A stretch of 41,997 nucleotides of DNA from JAAFJT01 sp043772905 (GCA_043772905.1 JAYVFS010000111.1:1-41997); one strand, 5' to 3'; shown: positions 24,810 to 33,638, numbered from the stretch's first letter. Made by a program: numbers and translations. The notes: a model not told the origin generated them from the sequence alone.

Positions 24810-25811
24810 CTATTTTTTATCCAAATATCCATTGTCCCGCAGCCATTCAAACGATTCACGAATGGCTATATTGATGGGGGTCTGAGGCAAGTCAATTTCT
24901 TGAATGGCTTTGGCGGCTGTAAAATAATGACCATGGCTACCCACTTTAGTCATTTTATAGGTGATATTGGGCAATTTTCCTTGAATTTTGGCAACAAAAG
25001 TCAGCAATAAAGCAAATACTTTCATGAGAATAGCAGGGAAATAGATGGACGGACGTTTTGCACCTATCGTATCAGCAATGAGAAAAAAGGCTTCTTTGTA
25101 GGACAAATTGGCGTTGCCCAATATATAACTTTCACCAATTTTACCTTTTTCTAAGGCATTGACTACGCCACAAGCGGCATCTTTGACATAAATATAATTG
25201 CGACCACCGCTCGAATAACCGGGTATTTTGCCTTGATAAAGATTGACAATCATCGCACCTGAACTCGGTTTGACATCATAAGGTCCGAGCATAAAAGTGG
25301 GATTGACGACAACGGCCGGCAGTTGGTTTTCTTTAACGGCTGTCATTAACTCTAAAAATGCTTCATATTTACTGTCCATGTAATCGAAGCCATATTGTGC
25401 GCCATTATAGGGCAAACCTTCATATCCTGGCTCTTCTTTTGTACCAAAACCAAAGGTATTTGCTGTCCCGATGAAAACCAATCGTTGAATTTTATGCTTA
25501 ATCGCTGCGGCAATAATATGTTGTGTGCCATCGAGATTGACTCGTCGAATTATTTCAGAACGAGCAGGAACGACGGTTGTGTTTGCGGCTGCATGAATGA
25601 CATAAGGACAACCTTCCATCGCTTGTTTTACATCGGTTGGATTCAACAAATCACCACGGAAAAACGTCAAATTGGGCAATCCATCAAGGGTTTTAGGTTG
25701 TCGCGAAGGTTCAATAAAGGCTCTGATTTCGTAACCACGATTCAATAATTCTCTCACGATATTGTTGCCGAGAAAGCCATCTGCGCCTGTGAGCAATACT
25801 TTTTTTAGCAT
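24810..25811 (-). CDS. NAD-dependent epimerase/dehydratase family protein (extended SDR)
   Basis: The 333-residue protein has the extended SDR motif TGADGFLG at 8-15, FFRGDLLNP, VIHAAA, FIGTAN and the active-site YMDSK. The C-terminal part (YKEAFFLIADTIGAKRP) is typical of the dihydroflavonol-4-reductase/3-beta-HSD-like groups acting on sugars, sterols or hopanoids. The substrate cannot be told. It forms a likely operon with the SDR at 23982-24803. A -7 element TATCTTTG lies on the minus strand at 25832-25839. Confidence 0.9.
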   Translation of the reverse strand: MLKKVLLTGADGFLGNNIVRELLNRGYEIRAFIEPSRQPKTLDGLPNLTFFRGDLLNPTDVKQAMEGCPYVIHAAANTTVVPARSEIIRRVNLDGTQHIIAAAIKHKIQRLVFIGTANTFGFGTKEEPGYEGLPYNGAQYGFDYMDSKYEAFLELMTAVKENQLPAVVVNPTFMLGPYDVKPSSGAMIVNLYQGKIPGYSSGGRNYIYVKDAACGVVNALEKGKIGESYILGNANLSYKEAFFLIADTIGAKRPSIYFPAILMKVFALLLTFVAKIQGKLPNITYKMTKVGSHGHYFTAAKAIQEIDLPQTPINIAIRESFEWLRDNGYLDKK

Positions 25812-25956
25812 ATTTGTTATTTAAAAATTGACAAAGATAGAAAACTTAAAAGCGGAGTGGCTACGGTCTTCAATGTTTTTGGTTTTTGACGTTTGATGTT
25901 TCATTTGAGACCTTTGTTGTACTTTTACGGCTTCGCGCAAAAATTGCTTATATAAA

Positions 25957-26610
25957 ATGCCGCTACAAGAATATATCATCACAGAACCACATGGACGATT
26001 GGGTATCTGGTACTTAACAGAAGATGAAGATTTTTTTCTTCAGAAGTTGCCTTTGTCCGATGCCGAACGCATTGAAATAGAAGCAGCGACGGGTCGTAAA
26101 AAATTGGAAAAATTGGCTGGAAAATTGTTGTTAAGGCAACTAACAGGTTGGGCTTTTTCGATTGTGAAAAATGAGAATGGCAAACCGTTTTTTAAGGATT
26201 CAGATTTACATTTATCATTAAGTCATTCAGGTGATTATGTAGTGGGAATCATCAGTGAGCATGTTGTAGGTATTGATATTCAATATCTTACAACGAAAGT
26301 GGAGCGCATAGCCGCAAGGGTTATGAATGAAAATAAACTTAAAAACCTCGACCCTAACAATCGTTTAGAACATCTTCACGTTTATTGGGGAGCAAAAGAA
26401 GCGCTTTTTAAAACGTATGGTCATAAGGAGATGGATTTTAGGAAACATCTTAAAATTAAGCCTTTTGACGTTATGCCCGAAGAAACAGCTCACGCGACGA
26501 AAATTACTGAGGGGTCTATTGAGAAAGACCATCTTCAACATAAATTCGATATTTATTATCAAAAAATTAAAAATTATATTTTAGTCTATGCAATCGAAAA
26601 AAATTCTTAA
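25957..26610 (+). CDS. 4'-phosphopantetheinyl transferase superfamily protein
   Basis: The 217-residue protein has the Sfp-type pattern: KLAGKLLLRQL, then GKPFFKDSDLHLSLSHSGDYVVG, VGIDIQ with the metal-binding Asp, and WGAKEALFK with the WxxKEAxxK signature. It should transfer a phosphopantetheine arm from CoA to a carrier protein. At 217 residues it is near the usual Sfp length, so it is not AcpS. No carrier or synthase gene is in view. The dispersed word at 26505-26514 encodes TEGS near the C-terminus. It overlaps the next gene by 23 bases. Confidence 0.9.
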   Translation: MPLQEYIITEPHGRLGIWYLTEDEDFFLQKLPLSDAERIEIEAATGRKKLEKLAGKLLLRQLTGWAFSIVKNENGKPFFKDSDLHLSLSHSGDYVVGIISEHVVGIDIQYLTTKVERIAARVMNENKLKNLDPNNRLEHLHVYWGAKEALFKTYGHKEMDFRKHLKIKPFDVMPEETAHATKITEGSIEKDHLQHKFDIYYQKIKNYILVYAIEKNS

Positions 26611-27064
26611 TCAGAACGTCTTTGGACATGCGTCATTGGTCATTTTAGGTTTCGTGTTTTTGTTTTTGACCAGTTGTAAACAGGACGTAAAATTGTCGGA
26701 ACAAGCCGCGCAAAGTCTTTCAGAAGACTTTGTGACGTTTTATAATAAATTTCACAACGATAAAGCTTACCAATTGAAGCATATTCAATTCCCTCTTGAG
26801 GGTTTACCTTCGGGTAATCTTTCTGATAGCGTTAAAAATGTCTCCGAATTTCGTTGGACTTCGAATAAATGGGTCATGCATCGCTTAGCTCAATTCAACG
26901 ATTCCTTATATACACGAGAGTTTGAGCAGCCCATGCCTTTTATGGTGAATGAAATTATCATTGAAAAGAAATCGAAATATGGCATTATACGCCGTTTTTT
27001 GAAGCGTGACAATGAGTGGATGTTGATTTTTTATTCGGATATGAATCGGTTGGAGAATAAATAA
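26588..27064 (+). CDS. DUF4348-like lipoprotein
   Basis: The 158-residue lipoprotein has its lipobox at FLTSC (Cys30). The mature part contains SEDFVTFYNKFHNDKAYQLKHIQFPLEG, a pattern I recall from DUF4348 proteins of Bacteroidota, and ends in a WMLIFYSD strand. It overlaps the phosphopantetheinyl transferase by 23 bases, so the two are translated from one message. Function unknown. Confidence 0.78.
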   Translation: MQSKKILNQNVFGHASLVILGFVFLFLTSCKQDVKLSEQAAQSLSEDFVTFYNKFHNDKAYQLKHIQFPLEGLPSGNLSDSVKNVSEFRWTSNKWVMHRLAQFNDSLYTREFEQPMPFMVNEIIIEKKSKYGIIRRFLKRDNEWMLIFYSDMNRLENK

Positions 27065-27089
27065 TATCCTAACTTTTGAGTACAATTTT

Positions 27090-27121
27090 ATTGTAAAAAT
27101 GGATTTAAAAGGATAATTTTG
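27090..27121 (+). promoter_or_regulatory. Candidate promoter of the toxin-antitoxin pair
   Basis: TAATTTTG at 27114-27121 is a full -7 match. ATTG at 27090-27093 is three of four for the -33 box at spacing 20. The antitoxin ATG is 17 bases after the -7 box. Confidence 0.45.
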
Positions 27122-27137
27122 TTAAAATATTAAAAAT

Positions 27138-27344
27138 ATGACTATTACAGAGACTTCTGATGAAATCATCATTCGACTACCTAAGTCATTAAACATTGAG
27201 GAGATTCAACGTTTTTTGAATTATCTTACTTATAAAGAAAATACTGCAAAGAGTAAGACTTCTCAAGCTGAAGTGGACGAACTTGCTAAGCAAGTGAATA
27301 AAAATTGGTGGGAACGTAATAAACATCGTTTTGAAGAGCAATGA
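27138..27344 (+). CDS. Antitoxin of a PIN-type toxin-antitoxin pair
   Basis: The 68-residue protein has an N-terminal segment (EIIIRLPKSLNIEEIQRFLNYL) that probably folds as a strand and helix, and a charged tail (WWERNKHRFEEQ) of the kind that covers a toxin active site. The ATGA overlap with the PIN gene shows coupled translation. The call rests mainly on this arrangement. Confidence 0.78.
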   Translation: MTITETSDEIIIRLPKSLNIEEIQRFLNYLTYKENTAKSKTSQAEVDELAKQVNKNWWERNKHRFEEQ

Positions 27345-27790
27345 AAATAATAGTTGATACCAATATCGTATTCAGTGCCATCCTCAATACTTCTGGTAAA
27401 ATAGGTGATTTGCTGTTCAACTCTGGTGAAATCTTTCAGTTCTATACACCCAGTTTTTTGCGAGTGGAAATAACTCGGAATTATCCCAAGTTGCAAGAAA
27501 TGTCAGATTTTGATGAAATACTATTGAATGAGACTGTTTTTTACGTTTATAATCTCATCAAATTCATTTCTGATGAGCAAATTCCTTTTAATATTTGGCA
27601 CAAATGTATTCCTCTTGTCCGTGATGTGGACATGGATGATTTAGCTTTCCTTGCGTTGAATGAACATCTAAATGGTAAACTTTGGACGGGTGATAAACCT
27701 CTTTATAAAGGATTAAAGGCAAAAGGCTATGAAGAAATAGTCTCTACCGATGAGTTATTGAAAATTCGAGATGAATATACAATATCATAA
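27341..27790 (+). CDS. PIN-domain toxin (putative RNase)
   Basis: The 149-residue protein keeps the acidic PIN residues: Asp6 in IVDTN, Glu43 in LRVEI, the Asp cluster at 95-100 in RDVDMDDL, and Asp118 in WTGDKP. PIN toxins cleave RNA, often tRNA or mRNA, with Mg2+. It follows the antitoxin with a four-base overlap. No copy of the dispersed word occurs between 26515 and 28028, a stretch that includes this module. Confidence 0.86.
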   Translation: MKIIVDTNIVFSAILNTSGKIGDLLFNSGEIFQFYTPSFLRVEITRNYPKLQEMSDFDEILLNETVFYVYNLIKFISDEQIPFNIWHKCIPLVRDVDMDDLAFLALNEHLNGKLWTGDKPLYKGLKAKGYEEIVSTDELLKIRDEYTIS

Positions 27791-27826
27791 ATAGAATTTA
27801 TGCCGGAAGTAAAGTATGCGGTATAT

Positions 27827-28198
27827 TTACAATTCGTTGCTACCTCTCAAAAACCGCATCTTCGATTGAAACCCAAACCCAATAACACTCGCTTGAGTCT
27901 TCGCTGTTTCAGCGACATTTCCAATAAATAAGTCGTCAACTGTTGCGTGAAACGTCGAAATCCAACGCTCAAAATGCCTTTCATCAATCGTTAAACGACG
28001 ATGCGCATCAAATACATTGCCACCGAAGCCCTCAGTATTGAGCAGTATAAATGACCAAAATGCTATCATGCGCGGAAAATGATGCTCGAAATCAATGCCT
28101 TCAAAAAAAGGAGACATAAATGGGTCGTCGAGCAAACGACCATAAAATGTGCGGACAAGCAATTCTACATCTGCTTGATTTTCAATGTCTTTAGCCAT
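27827..28198 (-). CDS. Group III truncated haemoglobin
   Basis: The 123-residue protein fits the group III truncated globin pattern (Campylobacter Ctb-like): LVRTFYGRLLDDPFMSPFF, MIAFWSFILL, then FDAHRRL, where His66 should be the proximal haem ligand, and HFERWISTFHATVDDLF. These proteins bind oxygen or NO-type ligands and are tied to nitrosative stress. The three-G copy of the dispersed word at 28029-28038 encodes NTEGF. Upstream lies the 39-base inverted repeat at 28212-28307. Confidence 0.9.
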   Translation of the reverse strand: MAKDIENQADVELLVRTFYGRLLDDPFMSPFFEGIDFEHHFPRMIAFWSFILLNTEGFGGNVFDAHRRLTIDERHFERWISTFHATVDDLFIGNVAETAKTQASVIGFGFQSKMRFLRGSNEL

Positions 28199-28211
28199 TT
28201 ATTAGTTATTA

Positions 28212-28307
28212 GTTATTGGTGAATTAGTTATTGGTTATTGGGGAATTGGTGACTAGTTGACCGTCGAAACCAATTCCCCAATAACCAATAACTAATTCAC
28301 CAATAAC
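28212..28307. repeat. Perfect 39-base inverted repeat with 18-base spacer
   Basis: Arms 28212-28250 and 28269-28307 are exact reverse complements made of ATTGGTTATTGG-type words. It fills the gap between lysC (stop at 28311) and the globin gene (start at 28198), both on the minus strand. Confidence 0.94.
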
Positions 28308-28310
28308 CCA

Positions 28311-29582
28311 TCACCCAACAAGTACTTGGTAGGTGTCGGGAATTGTTTTTTCAAATAAGACACGTTTGCCTTCTTTAAGTGTCTCCATTATTTCAGGCGT
28401 GGGGTGTCTTGCGGTGAATAAATCGCATTTTGGATGTTCTTCGACCTCAAATTTTTCTCTTAAATCACGCATTAGTAAACGCTCGCGGTCAGGTGCATGG
28501 GTCATGCTGATGTAGAAATACGCCCCTGAATTTTGCATGAGATTGACGAAAATATGGTATTTTGTAAAAATATCAAACAAGTCACGTATGTGAGATTCGA
28601 CTAAAAAAGTGAAATCTCTGTTCGATATTTTTAGAAAAACTTGGTGTCTTTCTGCCATCAAAATCGGTGGATACTGAGGGGGGGCTTCGGCTGAAATGAT
28701 GGTGCCGACAGCGTCGTGATCAAGGAATGAACGGACGTTTAGCGGAATGTTTTTCGCCATTAATGGCTGAATAGTACGTGGATGAACGACGGTCGCTCCG
28801 TAATAAGTCATCTCAACGGCTTCCTCGTAACTGATTTGATCGAGTTTAACGACATCGTTGAATACACGCGGGTCGCCTGACATTACGCCCGATACGTCTT
28901 TCCAAATGTACATACCTGCGGCACTCAAACAATGGCTGAAAATGGCAGCCGAATAATCAGAGCCTTCGCGTCCTAATGTTGTGGTATTATTGTCTTTTGT
29001 TGAGCCGATAAAGCCTTGTGTCATCACAAATTTAGACCCCTCAGTAAATAGTGGTTTTATGATTGTCCGAGCATTCGCCTTTGTCGTTTGCCAATCAACA
29101 ACTGATTCACGCCATGTTTCATCTGTTTTTAAGACATCACGCGCATCGAGCCAATTTGTTTTGAGACCGATTTTGTTCAAGTAAGCGGCTACGATTTTTG
29201 AAGATAATAATTCCCCAACAGATACTATTTGATCATAAATATAGTCATATTCATCATGCGGTTCATCTTCCAGAATCCATTCAATTTCCACAATAGTATC
29301 GTTCACTTGGGCGTAAACATCGTCATCGGCATCAAATAATTCTGCCATAAGAGCCTCATGTTTTTGACGAATACCTTGTAAAATACCTTGTGCTTTACCA
29401 TCGCGCTCAAAATAAGCCGCAACGATTTCTTCCAAAGCATTTGTCGTTTTGCCCATAGCAGAGACGACAATGAGAATGTTTTCAGAACTGAATTTTTGAA
29501 GGATGTCTGCCACGTTTTTGATATTGTCTATATCGCGCAACGACGCACCGCCGAATTTGAAGACTTTAATAGGTTGATTCAT
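28311..29582 (-). CDS. lysC: Aspartate kinase
   Basis: The 423-residue protein starts with the kinase motif VFKFGGASL and contains VTQGFIG-like VMTQGFIGSTKDNNTTTLGREGSDYSAA, WKDVSGVMSGDPR and YGATVVHPRTIQP, all classical aspartokinase motifs. A shorter ACT region follows (HQVFLKISNRDFTFL, NLMQNSGAYFYI). It phosphorylates aspartate at the start of lysine, threonine and methionine synthesis. No homoserine dehydrogenase domain is fused. Two copies of the dispersed word are inside: 28671-28684 (seven G, APPQY) and 29037-29046 (TEGS). A -7 element TATATTTG lies on the minus strand at 29617-29624. Confidence 0.95.
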   Translation of the reverse strand: MNQPIKVFKFGGASLRDIDNIKNVADILQKFSSENILIVVSAMGKTTNALEEIVAAYFERDGKAQGILQGIRQKHEALMAELFDADDDVYAQVNDTIVEIEWILEDEPHDEYDYIYDQIVSVGELLSSKIVAAYLNKIGLKTNWLDARDVLKTDETWRESVVDWQTTKANARTIIKPLFTEGSKFVMTQGFIGSTKDNNTTTLGREGSDYSAAIFSHCLSAAGMYIWKDVSGVMSGDPRVFNDVVKLDQISYEEAVEMTYYGATVVHPRTIQPLMAKNIPLNVRSFLDHDAVGTIISAEAPPQYPPILMAERHQVFLKISNRDFTFLVESHIRDLFDIFTKYHIFVNLMQNSGAYFYISMTHAPDRERLLMRDLREKFEVEEHPKCDLFTARHPTPEIMETLKEGKRVLFEKTIPDTYQVLVG

Positions 29583-29636
29583 AATTAAAAAATATTGTTT
29601 GATAATAAATTGTGCGCAAATATACTGAAAAGTGAA

Positions 29637-29727
29637 AAGTTAAAAGTGATAAATGAAAAATGAAAAATGCCGTACTTGAAATATTCAAATACGGCATTTT
29701 TCATTTATCATTTATAACTTTTAACTT
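29637..29727. repeat. 44-base inverted repeat, 3 mismatches, 3-base spacer
   Basis: Arms 29637-29680 and 29684-29727 pair over 44 positions with three mismatches around ATA. It begins three bases after the stop of the M23 gene (minus strand). The core GCCGTA/TACGGC followed by A/T-rich arms could act as a terminator, but the length far exceeds one. Confidence 0.92.
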
Positions 29728-29729
29728 AA

Positions 29730-31109
29730 TTATGGTTTTCCACGCATTGACAAAAACTCACGTTTTAGTTTTTTTGCATCTTCATCAGAAAGGAAAGGTA
29801 TATTATTAAGACGTGAAGCAAGCTGGTCGCTTACACTCTTGAACGCTTCACGATCAGAAGATGTAAAGGTCGAAACTTGCGGTAGTCGCTCATTTAAATG
29901 ATTGACTTGCGAGCCATTTTTCCAAAAACGGAAACAAACGTGTGGTCCAGTAGCCAAACCTGTTTGACCGACATAACCGATAACTTCGCCTTGTTTGACT
30001 CTTGTTCCTGATGAAATACCTTTTGCAAAACGGCTCATGTGTAAATATTGCGTTTCGTAAGGCTTCATGTGTCGAATTTTTACATACTTACCATTGCCAC
30101 CACCGCGCGTTGCTTCCATCACCGTACCATCAGCAACTGCCAAAATAGGTGTACCTTCTGGAGCCGCATAATCGGTGCCGTAATGTGGGCGATTATAGCC
30201 TAAAATCGGATGAAAACGGTTTTTACTGTAATGCGAAGTGATGCGGCTATACTTTAAAGGTGATTTTAAAAAGCCGTCGCGCATCGGTAAGCCGCTTTTT
30301 TCGTACCAACCTTTTTCTTTACCATTGTCGAAATAAATGGCCATAACAGGTTTTTCAGCATTGTGTTCTTTGATAGAAACACCTTTTAATGTTTTGACAC
30401 CAACGGATTGACCTTCAACAAGTTCTTCTTCCCATATGAGTTTGTATTCATCACCATCATTGAATTTCCGCAAGTCAAATTTATATTTCAACGCATCTTC
30501 AACTTCATCAGCTAATGCATAACTTAAACCTTGTTCAACCATCGTTTCCCACAAAGAACTTTTAACTTTTCCTGCGATTTCAAATTCACGCGTTGTAACG
30601 ACACGATTTACCTCTTTGATGGTCACGTTTTTGAAATCAACGATAACAAAACGTTTCGCATCGGGTTCATAGATAAAATAATCATATCCTGTACGCGGGT
30701 CACGACTTAGAACTGTATAAGGTTTGCCGTCTTGAATTTTATCAAAATCATAATAAGGTTTAGCGACACGCGAAAGGCTATCTGCTTGTCTAGCCGTCAA
30801 ACCTCGCATGGTCAACATGACTGTAAAAACGTCCTGATGCTGTATTTTGTCTTCAATAACGTTGAATGTATCCAGTGCGAAGCCATATTTAACCGTCGGT
30901 GAAACGACAGACAATGCGCTCAGTTTGGGCGAAACGTTGCTGTTTTTAGTAATTAAAGAAGTTAGATTAGTCGCTTCTGTGAGGAAAAGAGCAGCAGTGC
31001 CAATGGCAGTAGCGGCGGTGAGTCTAACGATATTTTGTGGTTTCAGAAAATTGGTAAATAGATTTTTCGTAATAACCTGAACCTGATGATTCGTAATTTT
31101 ATTTTTCAT
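29730..31109 (-). CDS. M23-family peptidase (LytM-like) with Cys at the third zinc ligand
   Basis: The 459-residue protein has an N-terminal membrane segment or signal anchor (TAATAIGTAALFLTEA), a central region at about 75-270 and an M23 domain at about 295-405. The ligands His309 and Asp313 (RPHYGTDYAAPEGTP) and the active-site His357 (YLHM) are present. The HxH motif reads GPHVCF, so the usual second His at 392 is Cys. M23 enzymes cut peptidoglycan cross-bridges or serve as envelope scaffolds when inactive. Cys can still bind zinc, so activity may be retained; this is inference. Confidence 0.9.
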   Translation of the reverse strand: MKNKITNHQVQVITKNLFTNFLKPQNIVRLTAATAIGTAALFLTEATNLTSLITKNSNVSPKLSALSVVSPTVKYGFALDTFNVIEDKIQHQDVFTVMLTMRGLTARQADSLSRVAKPYYDFDKIQDGKPYTVLSRDPRTGYDYFIYEPDAKRFVIVDFKNVTIKEVNRVVTTREFEIAGKVKSSLWETMVEQGLSYALADEVEDALKYKFDLRKFNDGDEYKLIWEEELVEGQSVGVKTLKGVSIKEHNAEKPVMAIYFDNGKEKGWYEKSGLPMRDGFLKSPLKYSRITSHYSKNRFHPILGYNRPHYGTDYAAPEGTPILAVADGTVMEATRGGGNGKYVKIRHMKPYETQYLHMSRFAKGISSGTRVKQGEVIGYVGQTGLATGPHVCFRFWKNGSQVNHLNERLPQVSTFTSSDREAFKSVSDQLASRLNNIPFLSDEDAKKLKREFLSMRGKP

Positions 31110-31363
31110 ATTTTACTAACGATTGTCAAAAAAGTGTGTCCTAAGAAATATTTTTAGCTGTTTTTTCATTTCTAAACGATGATAAATTGTGTTCAGATGC
31201 AATGATAGAAAAAAATATCACGGATTGATATAACAAAAATGTTAAAATTTTCAAGAACCTTAAAAAAAAGCATTGTTTTTAAATAAATATAATGTTGGCA
31301 GAATATTAATTGGTTAATCAATTGGAAATTGTTGATTAGTTCTGCTAAACGAACAAAATATCA

Positions 31364-31966
31364 CTAATATTGTAAAACACGTTTTTTAAAACTAATCCAA
31401 AGCTCGGTACCAATCCTTGGCTTTATAGAATTTTTACATTCGTCTATAGACAGAATATCAAAATAAGGCTCAAAATAGGAACGATACTCCTCACGCGTTC
31501 CACCAAAAGGCGGCCCTTGAAATGGGAAATTTTGATTGAACAAAACACCATAAATAGACCCCTCAGTAACCAACAATTCAAAACACTTTTGAGCATATTT
31601 AGGGCGCAAAGTTGGGTCAATAGCGCAGAAAAAGGTTTGTTCGATGATGATGTCAAACGTGCCTTTTAGGTCGAAAAAATCACCAACAACCAACTGACTT
31701 TCTTTTAAATCAGGTAGCTGTTTTTTCAATTTTCCAATGGCTTCTTCTGCCCAATCGCATACAGTTATATTATAAAAACCATGCCGATAAAAGTAGATGG
31801 CTTCGTGTCCGCTTCCAGCTCCGGGAATCAAAATACGCAGATTTTTGTCCGTATTTTTTTCAACAAGATAATCAACGAATTCACGAATCGGTGTCGTAGC
31901 TTCGCCTGCATCCCAGGGCGTAGAGTCTGTTTGCCAACGGTTTTTCCAATAGTTTTTATCGAGCAT
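31364..31966 (-). CDS. TPMT-family SAM-dependent methyltransferase
   Basis: The 200-residue protein shows the thiopurine methyltransferase-like pattern: YWKNRWQTDSTPWDAGEATTPI, the SAM-binding ILIPGAGSGHEA, then VCDWAEEAI, FFDLKGTFDIIIEQTFFCAI and GPPFGGTREEY. Members methylate thiols, metalloids or small molecules; the substrate is open. The dispersed word at 31559-31568 encodes VTEGS. A promoter at 32007-32035 on the minus strand precedes it. Confidence 0.88.
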   Translation of the reverse strand: MLDKNYWKNRWQTDSTPWDAGEATTPIREFVDYLVEKNTDKNLRILIPGAGSGHEAIYFYRHGFYNITVCDWAEEAIGKLKKQLPDLKESQLVVGDFFDLKGTFDIIIEQTFFCAIDPTLRPKYAQKCFELLVTEGSIYGVLFNQNFPFQGPPFGGTREEYRSYFEPYFDILSIDECKNSIKPRIGTELWISFKKRVLQY

Positions 31967-32006
31967 AATGTCGGATTAAGAGGCATTAAGGTGTCAAAAA
32001 AGGCTG

Positions 32007-32035
32007 CAAAGATAAGAAAAATAGACTTAATCAAA
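32007..32035 (-). promoter_or_regulatory. Promoter of the TPMT-like gene
   Basis: On the minus strand TTTG (32035-32032) and TATCTTTG (32014-32007) are separated by 17 bases, slightly short of the usual 19. The start codon is 41 bases downstream. Confidence 0.5.
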
Positions 32036-32107
32036 GAATGGAACACCAAAACGTTGTCTTTGTGCATCTACTTATTTATCTTCATTTTTTTAAAATCATC
32101 ATAAAAT

Positions 32108-33061
32108 ATGCTTAAAATGAAAAGAACAATCTCTTGGATGCACCCCTCAGTATGGGTATTAGCAATTGCCTTTTTACTCATCTTATCCTGTAAACAACCA
32201 AGCAATTTTGAAGGTGGTGATAATATTGGAAATAAATCTGAAGCCATGCAATTGTCCTCACCTTCCTATGCACCGCAGCCACCTGAAAGCGAAAGTATGG
32301 ATAAAACGAGTGATGTGAAACGCTTTAAACTCGAAGAAAGCAATGACAACCAAGAACCTCAAATCACCGCTTCTAATGCAGAATTTACAGAGCGAAAAAT
32401 CATTAAAACAGGCGATGTTCGCTTCAAAACTAAGGACTTAGATAAAACACGTCAAGCAATTATCAGCGCGGTCAACGGACTGAAAGGTTATGTCAATGAA
32501 GAAAGTCAAACAGGTGACGGGGCATATTCCGAGATGCACTTGACGGTGCGTGTACCTGCCCAATATTTCGATTCATTGATGACAGTCATCAATTCAAATG
32601 CTGAATATTTTGATTCAAAAAACATTCATACACAAGATGTTACAGAAGAGTTTATTGATGTAACGACACGTATCAGAACCAAAAAATTGCTTGAAAGTCA
32701 ATACCTCGCCATTTTGAAACAAGCCAAAAGTATTAAAGAAATCATGGAAGTTAGGCGTGAATTGAACACCGTCCGTGAAGAAATAGAATCCGCAGAAGGG
32801 CGTTTGCGCTACTTGTCAAGTCAGGTCTCATACAGCACTTTGACGCTTGTTTTTTATAAAGAAATATCAGGAAGAGGCGGTTCTCCACGTGGCTTTTGGT
32901 CTCGTTTAGGTGATGGTTTTGTTGGTGGATGGCAGACTTTGTTGGATATTATTATTGGTTTAGTCGCCATTTTGCCTATTCTGGTGATGTTTGGTGGCTT
33001 ATTTTGGGTTATTAGACGCATCTGGATTAAGAGCAAAGCTGTAAAAAGGCCCCCTCAGTAA
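32108..33061 (+). CDS. DUF4349-domain lipoprotein
   Basis: The 317-residue lipoprotein has its lipobox at LILSC (Cys28). The DUF4349 domain spans about 95-290: ERKIIKTGDVRFKTKDLDKTR, LTVRVPAQYFDSLMTVI, TEEFIDVTTRIRTKKLLE, VRRELNTVREEIESAEGRLRYL and STLTLVFYKE. A final membrane helix (IIIGLVAILPILVMFGGLFWVI) follows. The middle should be coiled-coil. The function is unknown. Two copies of the dispersed word mark its ends: 32143-32153 encodes HPSV in the signal region, and 33050-33060 encodes the last residues RPPQ and part of the TAA stop. Confidence 0.88.
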   Translation: MLKMKRTISWMHPSVWVLAIAFLLILSCKQPSNFEGGDNIGNKSEAMQLSSPSYAPQPPESESMDKTSDVKRFKLEESNDNQEPQITASNAEFTERKIIKTGDVRFKTKDLDKTRQAIISAVNGLKGYVNEESQTGDGAYSEMHLTVRVPAQYFDSLMTVINSNAEYFDSKNIHTQDVTEEFIDVTTRIRTKKLLESQYLAILKQAKSIKEIMEVRRELNTVREEIESAEGRLRYLSSQVSYSTLTLVFYKEISGRGGSPRGFWSRLGDGFVGGWQTLLDIIIGLVAILPILVMFGGLFWVIRRIWIKSKAVKRPPQ

Positions 33062-33152
33062 AAAAGGCAATTTGCAAAGGGCAAGAGGCAATATGGGGAT
33101 TGAATTTAGAAATTATTAAATCATATTTCTTCACATTTTAAACTTACGTATT

Positions 33153-33638
33153 ATGGCTCAATTTCAAACAAATGCCAAATCACCTCATGTGGACATGACA
33201 CCGATGGTGGATTTAGGTTTTCTACTCATCACTTTTTTCATGCTGGCAACCTCATTTTCAAAGCCCAAAGTCATTAAAATGATTGAACCTGATGACACGG
33301 GTGGTTTTACTAAACTGAATTGCAACCGTGCTTTAACCTTAATCCTTGACGAAACGAATTATGTCAAATATTATACGTGTCCGTCGGATGAACAGGGTAG
33401 GGCAGACAGCGTTGACTTTTCGAGGAATGGCTTGCGGGCACTCATTTTGAATCGGCAGGAAGCCGCAAAAGTGTATTTCAACAACGAAAAACCGCTTATC
33501 GTTTTGCTGAAAGCAACAGAAAAAGCACATTACAAACACCTAATTGATGCCATTGACGAATTGAACATCACCAACGCCGTTTTTACTTTGGCGAAGATGG
33601 AAGCCCTTGATTCGACGTATTTAGGCATCAAAAATTGA
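33153..33638 (+). CDS. exbD: ExbD/TolR family biopolymer transport protein
   Basis: The 161-residue protein has one N-terminal membrane helix with the conserved Asp (HVDMTPMVDLGFLLITFFMLATSF) that carries the proton in ExbBD motors, and a periplasmic domain (KPLIVLLKATEKAHYKHLIDAIDELNI). It should energise TonB with an ExbB partner. ExbB is not in the window. The tonB gene follows after 122 bases, and a receptor lies at 8486. Confidence 0.93.
   Translation: MAQFQTNAKSPHVDMTPMVDLGFLLITFFMLATSFSKPKVIKMIEPDDTGGFTKLNCNRALTLILDETNYVKYYTCPSDEQGRADSVDFSRNGLRALILNRQEAAKVYFNNEKPLIVLLKATEKAHYKHLIDAIDELNITNAVFTLAKMEALDSTYLGIKN

Noticed and set aside
25395..25748. A 117-residue plus-strand frame inside the epimerase gene
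   Set aside because: Antisense to a clear SDR gene, with no family pattern of its own.
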